A stretch of 64,000 bases of DNA from an uncultured bacterium (lineage in GTDB: Bacteria; Cyanobacteriota; Vampirovibrionia; Gastranaerophilales; Gastranaerophilaceae), in NCBI GenBank assembly GCA_958366705.1, contig CATXCB010000001.1:186001-250000 (forward strand), read 5' to 3'. A program made the translations under genes and the position numbers. The notes beneath the pieces are model-generated. The model was not told the origin of the DNA. It did not search any database and worked only from the letters and a program-made list of their open reading frames with translations. Positions within the stretch are counted from its first letter, which is position 1. The number at the start of each line of letters is the position of its first letter. Below, piece by piece: positions 63,198-64,000 of this stretch.

Positions 63198-64000
63198 ATT
63201 TGGTATATTTTTTACCAAGTAATTCATCAGGTAGGAATTGCTGTTCAATATCAGGTGCATCATGTGAATAAACATATCCAATGCCGAATCCGTATTTTTT
63301 AGCATCTTTATAATGCGCGTCCCGCAGATGCATTGGCGGCGGATAGTCTTTTCCTTGCGCGATATCAGAAAGTGCAGCATCAATTGCGCAAACCGTTTCA
63401 TTTGATTTTGGTGCTCTGGCTACATAAATTACAGCTTGAGCAAGAGGTATTCTTCCTTCCGGTAATCCTAGTAATTCAACTGCTTTATATGCGTTCAGTG
63501 CCACGTTTAAAGCGTTTGTATCTGCATTTCCTACATCTTCTGCCGCACAGGTGATAAGTCTTCGTGCGATAAATCTCGGGTCTTCCCCTGCTGTTATCAT
63601 TTTTGCAAGGTAATAAATAGCTGCATCAGGGTCGCTTCCTCTCAAGCTTTTTTGAAACGCTGATGCACAATCATAATGCTCTTGTTGGGAGTATCTTGTA
63701 TTTCTTTGCTGACAAATTTCTTCAATAATTTTAACCGTCAACATTCTCTTACCGTCTTTTAAGTCACTTGCAAAATACGCATTTTCTACTATGTTAAGAG
63801 CATATCTTGCATCTCCTCTTGCAAGGTTGATGATGAAATCCAGAACTCCGCTTTCACATTCCATAAGTGTATAGTGCGTTGCAAGGTAACTGAATCCTTT
63901 TTTTATAATTGAAGACATACTTTTATCATCGATGGCATTAAGTCTTACAACCTGTACCCTGGATAACAGAGCCGGAACAACTTGAAATGACGGGTTTTCT
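63196..64000 (-). CDS. rarA: Replication-associated recombination protein A (5' end outside window)
   Basis: The frame continues upstream of the ATG at 63918 to the window edge and encodes NPSFQVVPALLSRVQVVRLN, the sensor-1/arginine-finger region of the AAA+ clamp-loader-like RarA (MgsA/WRNIP1) family, so the ATG is internal. The visible part then has ARGDARYALNIVENAYFA (sensor 2), SAFQKSLRGSDPDAAIYYLA and ITAGEDPRFIARRLITCAAE DVGNAD-type helices, and ends with DYPPPMHLRDAHYKDAKKYG. RarA acts at stalled forks. The Walker A and B motifs lie outside the window. Confidence 0.95.
   Translation of the reverse strand, partial: ENPSFQVVPALLSRVQVVRLNAIDDKSMSSIIKKGFSYLATHYTLMECESGVLDFIINLARGDARYALNIVENAYFASDLKDGKRMLTVKIIEEICQQRNTRYSQQEHYDCASAFQKSLRGSDPDAAIYYLAKMITAGEDPRFIARRLITCAAEDVGNADTNALNVALNAYKAVELLGLPEGRIPLAQAVIYVARAPKSNETVCAIDAALSDIAQGKDYPPPMHLRDAHYKDAKKYGFGIGYVYSHDAPDIEQQFLPDELLGKKYTK

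Overview
The window is about 64 kb of low-GC bacterial DNA with densely packed genes on both strands. Several features point to a non-photosynthetic relative of Cyanobacteria of the Gastranaerophilales/Melainabacteria (Vampirovibrionia) type: scattered orphan pseudopilins with GFTLAEVLITLGIIGVVAAM-like N-termini, lpxA (a Gram-negative envelope), a plant-type glutamate-cysteine ligase, the MEP enzymes dxr and ispE, several proteins with a short 'M[KQ][VI]...F(K/R/T)G' N-terminus, and an infA-rpmJ-rpsM-rpsK-rpsD-rpoA-rplQ-truA-rplM-rpsI cluster. The lineage call is inferred from gene content and remembered family resemblance; no search was run.

Layout. 1-14.6 kb: the 3' end of mutS, a tagged small protein, XRE regulators, a pseudopilin, tgt, ndk, an acyltransferase, a cytoplasmic 5'-nucleotidase-like phosphoesterase, a short uvrC, a five-gene minus-strand operon (MotA/ZorA-like, MotB/ZorB-like, UPF0210, two paralogous unknowns), a BioY-like transporter and rimI. 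14.9-20.3 kb: the ribosomal/RNA polymerase alpha operon. 20.3-36.2 kb: tagged lineage proteins, an M29 aminopeptidase, two more pseudopilins, lpxA, Fe-ADH, a dicarboxylate/amino-acid symporter, ileS and regulators. 36.2-50.8 kb: dnaB, a CDF metal exporter, glutamate-cysteine ligase, rsmA-ispE, a large Ala/Thr-rich protein, a TrmB-like regulator, tdk, ctpA, dxr and a hybrid histidine kinase. 50.9-61.2 kb: a compact plus-strand P22-like head and packaging module (LuxR-type regulator, amidase, tail hub, capsid, scaffold, head-completion protein, terminase small subunit, GNAT, portal, terminase large subunit) with no visible integrase, repressor or replication gene. 61.3-64 kb: a lineage-type coiled-coil protein and the 3' part of rarA.

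The candidates most likely to be undescribed are: (i) the phage-derived particle module, which could be a domesticated or gene-transfer-agent-like element or a defective prophage, with an apparent RNA switch over its LuxR regulator; (ii) the MotA/MotB-like (Zorya-reminiscent) operon with UPF0210 and twin unknown proteins; (iii) a recurrent promoter layout in which a -10 box lies 6-7 nt before the start codon with no Shine-Dalgarno sequence (tgt, uvrC, rimI, rsmA, a TrmB-like gene, dxr, a histidine kinase), suggesting widespread leaderless mRNAs; and (iv) a shared N-terminal tag on otherwise unrelated proteins. Gene-free stretches at 24.35-24.76, 33.82-34.39 and 38.09-38.42 kb carry related interspersed palindromic repeats. 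No tRNA, rRNA, CRISPR array or insertion sequence was recognised.
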